Made by a program: the position numbers and the translations under genes. A stretch of 64,000 nucleotides of DNA from Marinilactibacillus sp042660675. GTDB taxonomy: Bacteria; Bacillota; Bacilli; Lactobacillales; Carnobacteriaceae_A. The stretch is taken from the NCBI RefSeq assembly GCF_042660675.1, contig NZ_JBHSUL010000027.1, positions 248,001 to 312,000 on the forward strand. Reading direction: 5' to 3'. Within the stretch, counting starts at the first letter, position 1, and each line of letters starts with the position of its first letter. The notes below the pieces were generated by a model, which was not told where the DNA came from, searched no databases, and was given only the letters and a program-made list of their open reading frames with translations. Shown piece by piece: positions 44,497-53,492 of the stretch.

Positions 44497-45376
44497 TCGT
44501 ATCGAAATTTATATAAGGTTCTTTGCTTCTTTCCAGTCTATCAATGATTTGTTTCCCACTATGATTCCACTGCACCATCCTGTAAAAAGCATCATGGTAA
44601 AAGATAAATTTTGCACCGAGCTTGCGTGCTTCTTCCATCCAATACTGTTTAGCTGTAATAGAATTCATCGGGTAATCATCGAATCCAAGTACCCAAAGCG
44701 GATTCTGATGAGCGTGTGTCGGCATAATATCGGCTAGATGAAGGACCGTTTCTCCGTCTTGTGTCAGCTTTACAATAGAATGTCCTTTGCTATGCCCACC
44801 TGTATGAAATAGTTCGATACCAGGTACAATCTCAAGACTCTTTTCAAAGGTTCTGACTTGTTCCTCTACCGCTTCCCAATTTTCTTTCCAATATGTACTC
44901 TTTGAGCGAATATTGGGATGGCGTATTTCGTCCCATTCAATAGCATTTACATAGATCACTGCGTTTTTAAAAGTAGATACATACTGCCCTTCTTTTAATT
45001 GGGTTAACCCTCCCGCATGATCGAAATGCATATGGGTCATAATCACCCCATCAATATCTTGAACGGTCAATCCAACTTGATTCAGACTCTCTTCAATCTT
45101 TGTTTCTTCTCGCACACCGTAATTTCGAATCTGTTTATCTGTAAGCTTGCCAGTACCTACCCCTGCATCGATCAAGTAATTTTTATCTTTGTATTGTATT
45201 AAAATTGCATCTGTTGGTAATTCTATTTGGTTCTTTTCATTTGCGGGATATTTTTTTGACCAGAGTGGTTTCGGAACAGGACCAAACATGGCACCCCCAT
45301 CCATTGAAGTAATGCCTCCGTCTATCCATGTCAACTTTATATCGTGAAATATTAATGTATCTAATCGGTCAGTCAT
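44480..45376 (-). CDS. MBL-fold metallo-hydrolase, YtnP/lactonase-like
   Basis: A 298-residue metallo-beta-lactamase-fold hydrolase. The metal motif THMHFDHAGG (HxHxDH) is at about residues 115-124, and further histidines occur in FHTGGHSKGHS and in LADIMPTHAH. Sequence layout resembles the YtnP/AHL-lactonase group, some of which destroy signalling lactones. The true substrate is unknown. The gene starts 8 bases before the end of the broken Rgg regulator and is probably co-transcribed with it. Its stop lies in the loop of the rpmF terminator. Confidence 0.83.
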   Translation of the reverse strand: MTDRLDTLIFHDIKLTWIDGGITSMDGGAMFGPVPKPLWSKKYPANEKNQIELPTDAILIQYKDKNYLIDAGVGTGKLTDKQIRNYGVREETKIEESLNQVGLTVQDIDGVIMTHMHFDHAGGLTQLKEGQYVSTFKNAVIYVNAIEWDEIRHPNIRSKSTYWKENWEAVEEQVRTFEKSLEIVPGIELFHTGGHSKGHSIVKLTQDGETVLHLADIMPTHAHQNPLWVLGFDDYPMNSITAKQYWMEEARKLGAKFIFYHDAFYRMVQWNHSGKQIIDRLERSKEPYINFDTKKDNQ

Positions 45377-46310
45377 TCAATTTCCCCTTTTCTCTGAAGT
45401 CTTTTTCTGTTTTCCAATCATCAATAAATCCAATATTGATTGTAAGTTCTTTGAATTCAGGATCTTTGTGTCGATTCAACCATACCTTGTACCTTTTCTG
45501 AAGCACTTTTAGCATCTGTTCTTGATTGAATAATGTACAAATTTCAAGAGCTTGTTCGCAATACTGTCTCCCTTTTGCTTCATTTTGTTTTTTAAATTCC
45601 AGTATGCCTTTATTAAAGATGAAATCAATATGTGGACTAAGTAAGTCGACATTTTTGGAATAATGCCGGTCAAAAGCTTTGATCGTTTCTTCTGCATAGT
45701 CAATTTTACCGTGATAGATAAACGTTGAAAAGTTGTTCGTTAAAATCGTATGTAGTAATTTGCTGTCTCTTGGAATCGATTGGTATACTTTACTTCTTTT
45801 CAGGGCTGTCCGCATTAAAACCTAAGTCGTTTCGACATCAAGATTGAAACCAAATATAGCGTATAGTCTTAATTCCATCTCTCCCCAGTCTTCAACTTGC
45901 ATCAAGTAATCTAATACCAGTAGATTACTATTATGTTTTTCTTCATTTATATCTTCTACGCCTTCGATAAAATAGAGTAAAAATTGTTGCCAGCTATAAG
46001 GGGCTGGACGAGCAGCCTTGATTTCCTCTTTTAGTTTCTTGAGTTGCTGATAATGATTATTATTTACGTAGTCTTCTATACGAATAAAATAATAGCGGAT
46101 ATCGGTTTCCAAATCTGATCCTCTTAAGTACAAAAATTCTTCTGCTGTCGTATTGATTTGATCTAATAACTGAAAAAATAAGTCTACTGGAATCATAGAT
46201 TTCTCGTTTTCAAACCTGGATAACTGTGAAACGGAAAGAACTGATCCACAAGCTTCTTTCAATGTAATCCCTTTGCCCTTTCTGATTTTTTTAAATAATT
46301 GACCGTACAT
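45369..46310 (-). pseudogene. Rgg/GadR/MutR-type regulator interrupted by an amber codon
   Basis: The first 162 codons hold an N-terminal helix-turn-helix (FKKIRKGKGITLKEACGS...SQLSRFENEKS) and the start of the helical repeat domain. A TAG at 45822-45824 stops it after VETT. The same frame continues without shift for 150 codons (VLMRTALKRSKVYQSI onward), giving the remaining TPR-like peptide-binding domain and a normal total of about 313 residues. Rgg proteins sense small hydrophobic peptides and often control an adjacent exporter or bacteriocin locus. No short peptide gene is evident beside it. A divergent ABC exporter and a downstream metallo-hydrolase complete the locus. The truncated protein could still bind DNA. 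Confidence 0.78.
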
Positions 46311-46403
46311 AGCGACCTCCTTTTTTGCACATCTGCAACTTTATACTTGCGATTAGTTTACCTCACTTACACTAAAGGTACAAATAAAAAAGGACGTGAG
46401 ATA

Positions 46404-47993
46404 ATGTTTTCGATTGTTAAACGATTTTGGAAAGAAAATGTATGGATTGGCATGTTGTTACTTATAACCGCATCTTGTCAAACCGTTGTGAGCGTTTTGA
46501 ATGCACGAGCATTCAATGCACTGATTGACTTAGATTTTGAACTATTTTTCTGGACAACTCTACAGATGTTTATGATTTTTATGTTATTCCTATTTTTTAC
46601 ATTTTTGCAGATCAACACTATGAGTCGAGTCAAACAGCGAATGCTAACGTCCATTCGCCGGTCCATTACTGAAAGGCTTGAAAAAGTCAGCTACAAGACT
46701 TTTCACGAAAAGCAAGTGGGTACATATGCATCTTGGTTAAGCAACGATATGAATACAATCGAAGTGGATGCTTTTGATGAGTTCTATGCTGTTCTCTCAG
46801 GTATTATCGCTACTGCAACTTCAGTATTTGCACTCTTCTTTTTCCATTGGAGTATCGTGATTTTAAGTTTTGTTATCGGGGCTCTGACCCTTTGGTTGCC
46901 CAAATTATTTGAGAAGAAACTGGCTACTGCGTCGCTTGAAACTACTCGGCAAAATGAAGTCTTTCTGAGCAAGTCTTCTGACGCACTATCTGGTTTTGAT
47001 ACTCTGTTTTCTTTTAATTTATTGAGTCGAATCACTTCATCTGTACGTCTTGCCTCATTAGAGCTAGCCGAGGCAAAAAATCGCCAGGCACGAGTCATGA
47101 GCTTTGTGGTGAGTCTAGGTGCTTTCGGGAACATCCTTGGACAGTTATCGGTACTGGCCTTAACTGGATTCTTAGCCTTTCAGTCTTTACTGAGTCTTGG
47201 CTCGATTGCCTCTACCGGTAATTTAGCAAGCACCATTTTTAATACGGTGGGCAACCTTAGTCAACGTATCGCTGGTATTCGAGCAACGCGCCCTATTTTT
47301 GAAAAGTTTGAAAAAATAGATTCTCTTGATGAGCACGTTAATGAGCATATTTCTTGTCGTAGTGGTTTCGAACTATCCAATGTTTCTTACTCGTACGGTG
47401 GTCCCCCCCTATTTGATCAACTCTCTTATTCTTTCTCTCTTGGCGGAAAGTATGCAATTACTGGCGCCAGCGGTAGCGGTAAATCTACCTTATTTAATGT
47501 TTTAAGCGGTAAACTAACAGACTATTCAGGTTCGGTCTCTTTCGCTGGGCACGAGCTAGAAACTTTAACTGGCCAACAGTTGCGGCAACATGTGCTCTAC
47601 GTTGAGCAAGTCCCTTATCTATTTGATGGTACAATCAGAGATAATATCACACTGGGTGAGACTTTCGGAGACGATATTTTGAAAACAGCTTTGGCACAAA
47701 GTGCACTAGATGAATTCATTCTACAACTTCCTGAAGGTCTGGATACGCCTGTTGGAGAGGGCGGCCGCTCTTTATCTGGTGGGCGACGTCAACGCATTGC
47801 TTTAGCTCGCGGATTGGTTCGCGGTAAATCCATTATTTTAATCGATGAGGGAACTTCCAGCTTAGATGAAGCCAGTGCAATCAAAATTGAACAGCATCTT
47901 ATGAGCAATCCCAAATTAACTGTTTTGATGATTACGCATCATCTAAGAGATTCTATAAGGTCTCAATTAGATGGCTTACTATCTTTAAGTTGA
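46404..47993 (+). CDS. ABC exporter (fused membrane and ATPase domains)
   Basis: A 529-residue half-transporter. About six membrane helices occupy the first 300 residues. The ATPase domain has Walker A GASGSGKST, signature LSGGRRQRIALARGL and Walker B IILIDEGTSSLDEAS. It would work as a homodimer exporting an unknown substrate, perhaps a peptide, given the divergent Rgg gene. The ATG at 46404 is chosen because AAGGA lies 9 nt before it. The frame opens earlier, at 46299, but that region overlaps the regulator start. Codon use (more C/G at third positions such as TCTGGTGGG) looks slightly unlike the neighbours. Confidence 0.87.
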   Translation: MFSIVKRFWKENVWIGMLLLITASCQTVVSVLNARAFNALIDLDFELFFWTTLQMFMIFMLFLFFTFLQINTMSRVKQRMLTSIRRSITERLEKVSYKTFHEKQVGTYASWLSNDMNTIEVDAFDEFYAVLSGIIATATSVFALFFFHWSIVILSFVIGALTLWLPKLFEKKLATASLETTRQNEVFLSKSSDALSGFDTLFSFNLLSRITSSVRLASLELAEAKNRQARVMSFVVSLGAFGNILGQLSVLALTGFLAFQSLLSLGSIASTGNLASTIFNTVGNLSQRIAGIRATRPIFEKFEKIDSLDEHVNEHISCRSGFELSNVSYSYGGPPLFDQLSYSFSLGGKYAITGASGSGKSTLFNVLSGKLTDYSGSVSFAGHELETLTGQQLRQHVLYVEQVPYLFDGTIRDNITLGETFGDDILKTALAQSALDEFILQLPEGLDTPVGEGGRSLSGGRRQRIALARGLVRGKSIILIDEGTSSLDEASAIKIEQHLMSNPKLTVLMITHHLRDSIRSQLDGLLSLS

Positions 47994-48020
47994 TTCTATT
48001 GTAGGATTACCCACTAAAAG

Positions 48021-48075
48021 AATAAACCATCCTCTTCGCTTTCAGCTGAGCCGTAAGTTAGAGGATGGTTTATTT
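48021..48075. terminator. Bidirectional terminator between the exporter and permease genes
   Basis: AATAAACCATCCTCT pairs with AGAGGATGGTTTATT across about 24 bases with inner pairing. A/T-rich flanks on both sides serve the converging genes. Confidence 0.8.
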
Positions 48076-48090
48076 AAATGATTATACGCT

Positions 48091-49443
48091 TTAATTTTTC
48101 TTTTGGTAATAGACGAATCCTGCGATACAGACAAGTAAAGAAAAAATTAGGAAGAATGGTACAAATGTTGGATTAGAGAAGATACCTCCTACTAAAATCA
48201 CAAGTGAGCCAAGTGTTCCGAGCACTGGTGCAACGTAACCTAAGAAGACATTTTTGATGACGCCTTCTCGTTTCAATTGGATAACTTTCAAATAAAGAAC
48301 AGCGTATGCCAAGTAACTGAATACAATCGCAATCTCACTGATATCTCCGCCCGATAACAAGGACGTTTTTTGTGAGATGTAATGTAATCCCATCCACACC
48401 AAGCTGACTACAAAAGCAAAAATAGTAGAAGCGGGTGATAATTCTCTTTTTGCATCCATTACTTTGATCCTGTCGCTCATCGGAATCATATTTTTTGTTG
48501 CCAGTGCTTGAGGCAGCCGGATATACCCTAAAGTCAATCCGTTCACTACACCTAAAACAGCAATTAAAACAAATGTAAGCATGATCGATTCACCATTCGC
48601 ACCGAGTATAGCTGTACCAATCTGACTGATTGCAGCATCTCCTGTGGACAAGATATATTCTTCTCCAACAATCGATACTGTTCCCAAAAAGTACGCTAGG
48701 TAAACAACGAGTACAATCAAAGGTCCAATGGTCAACGCGATTGGCATATTGCGTTTAGCATTTTTAACTTCTGGTGTGATGGTTGTCGAGATGACCCATC
48801 CTTCAAAAGAAAAGGCCATTGGTGCTAAGGCTGCAAGCCAGCCGAGCCCAACAGAGCTTGTTCCAATTACAGCCACTTCGTTTGGAATTTCAGGGTTTGG
48901 TGCGCTCCAGAACAATCCCACAAGTCCAATCCCAATTAAGGGAATCAGTTTAATGAACGTCGTAAGATTCTGGAAACGTCCACCTGCTTTAAGTGAAACA
49001 TAATTCATCCCAAACAAGAATGTTAAATAAATAAGGCCAATACCCACTTGTGTTTCAAGAGTCGATGGTAAATCAAATAACATGGTGGTATAAATTCCCG
49101 CTACCCATGCAACCACTACGGTGATTGTCGGAAAATAAACCCATACTTGGAACCAGCCGAATGCACTAGCTGCCGCAGGTGATATAAAATCTTCAAAATA
49201 TCCAACTACGCCACCTGTTTTTTCTGTTCTACTAGCTAATTCAGTTAATGTGATACTCCCAAAAATCACACATAAAGCACCAATACAGAATACAAGCACG
49301 CCTAGTAAAGCATCGCCACCCGTATAAGCTAAAATATCATCTGACTTGAAAAAGATACCTGAACCTACACAAATACCGACAATCATAGACAGTGCTGTCA
49401 GTAATCCATAATGCTGTTTTATTTCAATCTTCTTATCTCCCAC
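48091..49443 (-). CDS. APC-family amino-acid permease
   Basis: A 450-residue membrane protein with about 12 helices. The first helix motif GLLTALSMIVGICVGSGIFF carries the GSGIF substrate loop of the APC/LAT group. Layout resembles SteT-type Ser/Thr exchangers and other L-type transporters. The substrate is not readable. It is a single-gene unit. Confidence 0.87.
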   Translation of the reverse strand: MGDKKIEIKQHYGLLTALSMIVGICVGSGIFFKSDDILAYTGGDALLGVLVFCIGALCVIFGSITLTELASRTEKTGGVVGYFEDFISPAAASAFGWFQVWVYFPTITVVVAWVAGIYTTMLFDLPSTLETQVGIGLIYLTFLFGMNYVSLKAGGRFQNLTTFIKLIPLIGIGLVGLFWSAPNPEIPNEVAVIGTSSVGLGWLAALAPMAFSFEGWVISTTITPEVKNAKRNMPIALTIGPLIVLVVYLAYFLGTVSIVGEEYILSTGDAAISQIGTAILGANGESIMLTFVLIAVLGVVNGLTLGYIRLPQALATKNMIPMSDRIKVMDAKRELSPASTIFAFVVSLVWMGLHYISQKTSLLSGGDISEIAIVFSYLAYAVLYLKVIQLKREGVIKNVFLGYVAPVLGTLGSLVILVGGIFSNPTFVPFFLIFSLLVCIAGFVYYQKKN

Positions 49444-49577
49444 TGTTTCTCTCCTTTTTACTGTTGAAAAGTATTTTTTATTATACTTTATTCATATTAT
49501 CAATAATTATACTGAATACAGTATAATAGAGAATATAACAGAAATCACAGCTTAAGAAAAGAATGTTTTGCTTTAAA

Positions 49578-50138
49578 TCATAAGTAGTGTCCATCTTGCC
49601 ACAATACACACTTTCCAGTCTTTAATGACTTTTGAACGTCGATGATTTGCTGATTCGAACTCCCTCTAAATGCCAGACCCAAATCCTTCTTTTCCAACTC
49701 AAATCGTCCGTCTACGACTACATCCAGATAAGACAACAACATCTGCTTATCCTCTGTTCCGGACATTAATTCTTCCCACGTATAACCCGTCCATGACCAA
49801 ATATCTTTTTGGTTTCCAAACTCTTCCCTAATGCGTTTGCTCAACCGGATTGTAACCCCGGTATTCAAGAATGGCTCTCCACCTAATAAGGTCATCCCTT
49901 GACAGTAATCTGCACGTAGATCTTCGATGATTCGATCTTCCAGTTCATTGGAATAAGGCTTGCCATATGCAAAATTTTGTGCGACTTTGTTATAGCATCC
50001 TTTACAGGCAAATGGGCAGCCACTGACATAAATACTGCACCTTACGCCTTCTCCGTCTACAAAGTTATAAGGTTTGTAATCTGCGATATAGTGTTTACTA
50101 AATTGTTCAGATGTCCACGCTATTGGATCAGTTCTCAT
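49578..50138 (-). CDS. nrdG: Anaerobic ribonucleotide reductase activase
   Basis: A radical-SAM enzyme that installs the glycyl radical on NrdD. The cluster motif C-x3-C-x2-C is in SGCPFACKGCYNKV at about residues 39-52, and GGEPF follows. Length is 186 residues. I chose the ATG at 50138; a GTG nine bases upstream is the alternative. The gene overlaps the nrdD end by 11 bases, so the pair is coupled. Confidence 0.93.
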   Translation of the reverse strand: MRTDPIAWTSEQFSKHYIADYKPYNFVDGEGVRCSIYVSGCPFACKGCYNKVAQNFAYGKPYSNELEDRIIEDLRADYCQGMTLLGGEPFLNTGVTIRLSKRIREEFGNQKDIWSWTGYTWEELMSGTEDKQMLLSYLDVVVDGRFELEKKDLGLAFRGSSNQQIIDVQKSLKTGKCVLWQDGHYL

Positions 50139-52320
50139 CGTTCTCACAACTTTCCATATGCTTTATTCTAGAAGAAATTTCTTTGTGTCTACCCTCTACC
50201 ATTGGGCGTTTTTGTGGGTTACCGAGATATCCACATGTTCTTTTCACTACGTCACAGGTCTTGGGATCTGAGTTTCCACATTGTGGACATTTAAAACCAT
50301 ATTCTGTAGGTCTAAAGTCTCCCTCAAAGTCGCATTGATAACAATGATCAATCGGTGTGTTTGTTCCTAAGTAACCGACTCTGTCATATGCAAAGTCCCA
50401 AACAGCTTCCAAAGCTTTAAGATTGGTCTGTAGTTTAGGATATTCACAATAATGGATGAACCCTCCGCTCGTAAAAGGTGCATAGTCTTTTTCAAATTCA
50501 ATCTTCTCAAATGGTGTTGGATTTTTTCTAACATCGTAGTGGAAGCTATTAGTGTAATACCCTTTATCTGTAATCTCTTTGATTACGCCAAACTTCTCTG
50601 TATCTAGTCGGCAGAATCGGTCCGTCAGACTCTCACTCGGTGTTGCATAAACACTGACATGAAGATTTATTTCTTCGCTCCACTTATCCGCTGCTTGTTT
50701 CAGTATTTTTAATATGCTTAAAGTAAAGATTTTTGCCGCTTTGTTCTGCTCCCAGTCACTACCAAAGAAAGAAGCTGCGGCTTCGTATAAACCAATATAC
50801 CCTATTGATGCAGTCGCTCTTCTATTTAAAAATAGACTTTCAACAGCTTCTTCTCTACTTAGCCTATTGCCAAAGGCACCATGCATATAAAGGATGGGTG
50901 CGTTCTCAGGCTTGGCTTCCATGACCCTTCTTGCTTTAAAGATTAGACCGTCACGCAAGACCTCTAGACGTTCTTTCAAAATAAACCAAAATTTATCTTG
51001 ATCGCCCTCTGCTTCCAGAGCTATTCTTGGAACATTTAAAGTCACAACACCTAAGTTCATCCTCCCCGCGTTGATTTCTTTGTTTTCTTCGTTTTTCCAT
51101 CCTTGTAGAAAAGATCTACATCCCATCGGCGCTTTAAAGCTACCTGTCAGCTCCACAATTTTGTCGTATGATAAGACATCTGGATACATCCTTTTAGCGG
51201 AGCACGCTAGCGCAAGCTGTTTAATTGCATAATTCTGGTCCTCTTTATTTAAGTTAATACCTCTTTTCAGTGTGAAAATCAGTTTAGGAAAAATGGCCGT
51301 TCTTTTCTCTTTTCCAAGCCCATTTAGTCGTACCTTCAAGATTGCTTTTTGAATCTCTTGCTCAACCCAAGAGGTACCGAGTCCGAAACCGATGCTCGTA
51401 AAAGGTGTCTGTCCCTGGGATGTGTATAAGGTATTAATTTCGTACTCCAAACTCTGCATAGCATCGTAGATGTCTTTTTTTGTTTGATCTGTGGCAAATG
51501 CTTGTTGTTCTATAGAATTTTTCATCCACTTTACAGCTATTTTCTGATGCTTTTTGTAATTCAACTCTGCATAAGGTGCCAGCACTTCATCGATTCGGTC
51601 AAAACTACATCCCCCATATTGACTAGAAGCTACATTTGCAATGATCTGAGCTGTCTGAGCCGCTGCAGTTTGAATGGATTTAGGAGACTCTACATCTGCG
51701 TTCCCGATTTGAAATCCTTTTTCAAACATCTCTTTGAAATCAATCAAACAACAATTACTCATAGGTGCATAGGGAGTGTAATCTAGATCATGGTAATGGA
51801 TTTCTCCTTTTTCATGAGCATTCGCTACGTGTTCTGGAAGCCACTTCAGTCCTATTGCTTTTCCAATCACTCCTGCTGTTAGGTCTCGTTGTGTATTAAA
51901 TACCTTACTGTCTTTATTCGCATTTTCATTTACAATACTTTTATCTTTATCCAAAAGATGCCGAATCATTTGATTCACATCTCTTCGCTTCTCTTTGTCG
52001 CTTTTTTTTTGTTCTTTTTGAGCATTTAGTTGAAAAATCAGCTTTGGTTGACCTATTTCATTTAGCACGCTTTTAAAAATGTGTTCTATTTCACAAACAT
52101 GTATAATAGAATAGGTTCGTTTATTGATTCTTTCTTCAAGTCTATTTTTCAAAAGCATTTGTTGGTCTTTTTTAATATCTACATTATCTTTATTGATATT
52201 TATGTATACTTTTAGCAGTTTATCGATTGAAAAATCTTGTATTCTTCCATCACGCTTTTTTACCTTCAATTCTTTTAGAGTTCTTTTCCTCATTGTTCTA
52301 GCTTTATCTATTGTTTTCAT
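50128..52320 (-). CDS. nrdD: Anaerobic ribonucleoside-triphosphate reductase
   Basis: The class III enzyme making dNTPs without oxygen. A 730-residue protein with an N-terminal ATP-cone (LKVKKRDGRIQDFSIDKL), the catalytic barrel, and a C-terminal zinc site CYQC...CPQC. The glycyl radical site is in RTCGYLGN near the C-terminus. The ATG at 52320 has AAAGGAG 7 nt upstream; an earlier in-frame start adds 23 residues unlike the family. It follows nrdF by 97 bp without an obvious terminator. Confidence 0.95.
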   Translation of the reverse strand: MKTIDKARTMRKRTLKELKVKKRDGRIQDFSIDKLLKVYININKDNVDIKKDQQMLLKNRLEERINKRTYSIIHVCEIEHIFKSVLNEIGQPKLIFQLNAQKEQKKSDKEKRRDVNQMIRHLLDKDKSIVNENANKDSKVFNTQRDLTAGVIGKAIGLKWLPEHVANAHEKGEIHYHDLDYTPYAPMSNCCLIDFKEMFEKGFQIGNADVESPKSIQTAAAQTAQIIANVASSQYGGCSFDRIDEVLAPYAELNYKKHQKIAVKWMKNSIEQQAFATDQTKKDIYDAMQSLEYEINTLYTSQGQTPFTSIGFGLGTSWVEQEIQKAILKVRLNGLGKEKRTAIFPKLIFTLKRGINLNKEDQNYAIKQLALACSAKRMYPDVLSYDKIVELTGSFKAPMGCRSFLQGWKNEENKEINAGRMNLGVVTLNVPRIALEAEGDQDKFWFILKERLEVLRDGLIFKARRVMEAKPENAPILYMHGAFGNRLSREEAVESLFLNRRATASIGYIGLYEAAASFFGSDWEQNKAAKIFTLSILKILKQAADKWSEEINLHVSVYATPSESLTDRFCRLDTEKFGVIKEITDKGYYTNSFHYDVRKNPTPFEKIEFEKDYAPFTSGGFIHYCEYPKLQTNLKALEAVWDFAYDRVGYLGTNTPIDHCYQCDFEGDFRPTEYGFKCPQCGNSDPKTCDVVKRTCGYLGNPQKRPMVEGRHKEISSRIKHMESCENDEN

Positions 52321-52417
52321 AATAATTCTCCTTTCGAGCTTTATAACTTTGATGGTTTTTTCACAATTAATATTAAAAGCAAATCCCACTTTTCAGCAGG
52401 AAAGCTTGTTTATTGAT

Positions 52418-53380
52418 TTAAGAATACCATTTCACGTAGTCTTCATCTTCCATTGATTCTACCATACCTAATAAATAACCATTTCCAACTTGCGAGAAGA
52501 AATCATGGTTACTTGTGCCTGTAGAAATTCCGTTCATAATAATTGGATCGACATCATTTGCCTGATCCGGGAATAATGGATCAAATCCAAGATTCTGTAA
52601 CGCTTTATTGGCATTATAACGTAAGAATACACCCACTCTATCCGTCCAACCAATTTCTCCATAAAGATACTCTGTGTATTCCATTTCGTTCTCATAAAGT
52701 TTGAATAACAAATCATAGGTCCAGTTTTTGAGTTCTTCCTGTTCTGTTTCAGAAAGTTGATTGTATCCAATTTGGAATTTATATCCAATATATGTGCCGT
52801 GAACCGATTCGTCTCTTAGAATGAGCTTGATGATTTCTGCGATATTCGTCATCTTACTGTTTCCAAGATAATGTAGCGGTGCAAAGAACCCTGAATAAAA
52901 TAAGAAAGACTCAAGAAACACGCTTGCTACTTTTTTCTGTAAATCTGTACCTTCTTGATAGATGGCATTAACGATTTGCGCTTTCTTTTGAAGCATTTCA
53001 TTTGAATGTGTCCATTCAAAAATCTGATCGATTTCTGATTTTGTATTCAACGTACTGAAAATCGCGCTATAACTTTTAGCATGCATCGATTCCATGAATT
53101 CGATGTTGTTATAAACAGCTTCTTCGTGCTGTGTACGAATATCTTTTTTCAGTGCTTCAATACCATCTTGAGATTGAAGTGTATCTAGTAGTGTCAGTCC
53201 ACCGAACACTTTCGCAACCATATCTTTTTCTGCAAGAGGCAATTTTTGCCAGTCACTTAAGTCATTAGATAGTGGAATTCGTGTATCTGTCCAGAACTGT
53301 TCAACCAGTTTTTCCCAAGTCAGTTTGTCGACCATATCTTCTATCTGGTTCCAGTTAATTGCTTTATAGGTTTCAACCAT
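52418..53380 (-). CDS. nrdF: Class Ib ribonucleotide reductase, beta subunit
   Basis: Carries the dimetal-tyrosyl radical (Mn or Fe) for NrdE. At 320 residues it is typical of NrdF. Metal ligands appear in NIEFMESMHAKSYS and in LRDESVHGTYIGYKF. It lies 112 bp after nrdE with a hairpin between, and is followed by nrdD. Confidence 0.95.
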   Translation of the reverse strand: MVETYKAINWNQIEDMVDKLTWEKLVEQFWTDTRIPLSNDLSDWQKLPLAEKDMVAKVFGGLTLLDTLQSQDGIEALKKDIRTQHEEAVYNNIEFMESMHAKSYSAIFSTLNTKSEIDQIFEWTHSNEMLQKKAQIVNAIYQEGTDLQKKVASVFLESFLFYSGFFAPLHYLGNSKMTNIAEIIKLILRDESVHGTYIGYKFQIGYNQLSETEQEELKNWTYDLLFKLYENEMEYTEYLYGEIGWTDRVGVFLRYNANKALQNLGFDPLFPDQANDVDPIIMNGISTGTSNHDFFSQVGNGYLLGMVESMEDEDYVKWYS

Positions 53381-53441
53381 TCTTTATTCTCCTTGTCCCA
53401 TCGTTTAATCTGCTCTTTAGTCTCTGCACAAACAACCTGTA

Positions 53442-53480
53442 GGTAGAAGGGATACCACTTTCTAGCTATACCCCTTTACC
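53442..53480 (-). other. Intercistronic hairpin between nrdE and nrdF
   Basis: GGTAAAGGGGTATA pairs with TATCCCTTCTACC across about 12 bases. No T-tract follows on the minus strand, so it is more likely an mRNA processing or stability element than a terminator. Confidence 0.5.
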
Positions 53481-53492
53481 TAATCAAGTGGA

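Noticed and set aside
45822..45824. Amber recoding (read-through or special amino acid) in the Rgg gene
   Set aside because: Other genes show no internal TAG, and no recoding signal is visible; a plain nonsense change is enough.
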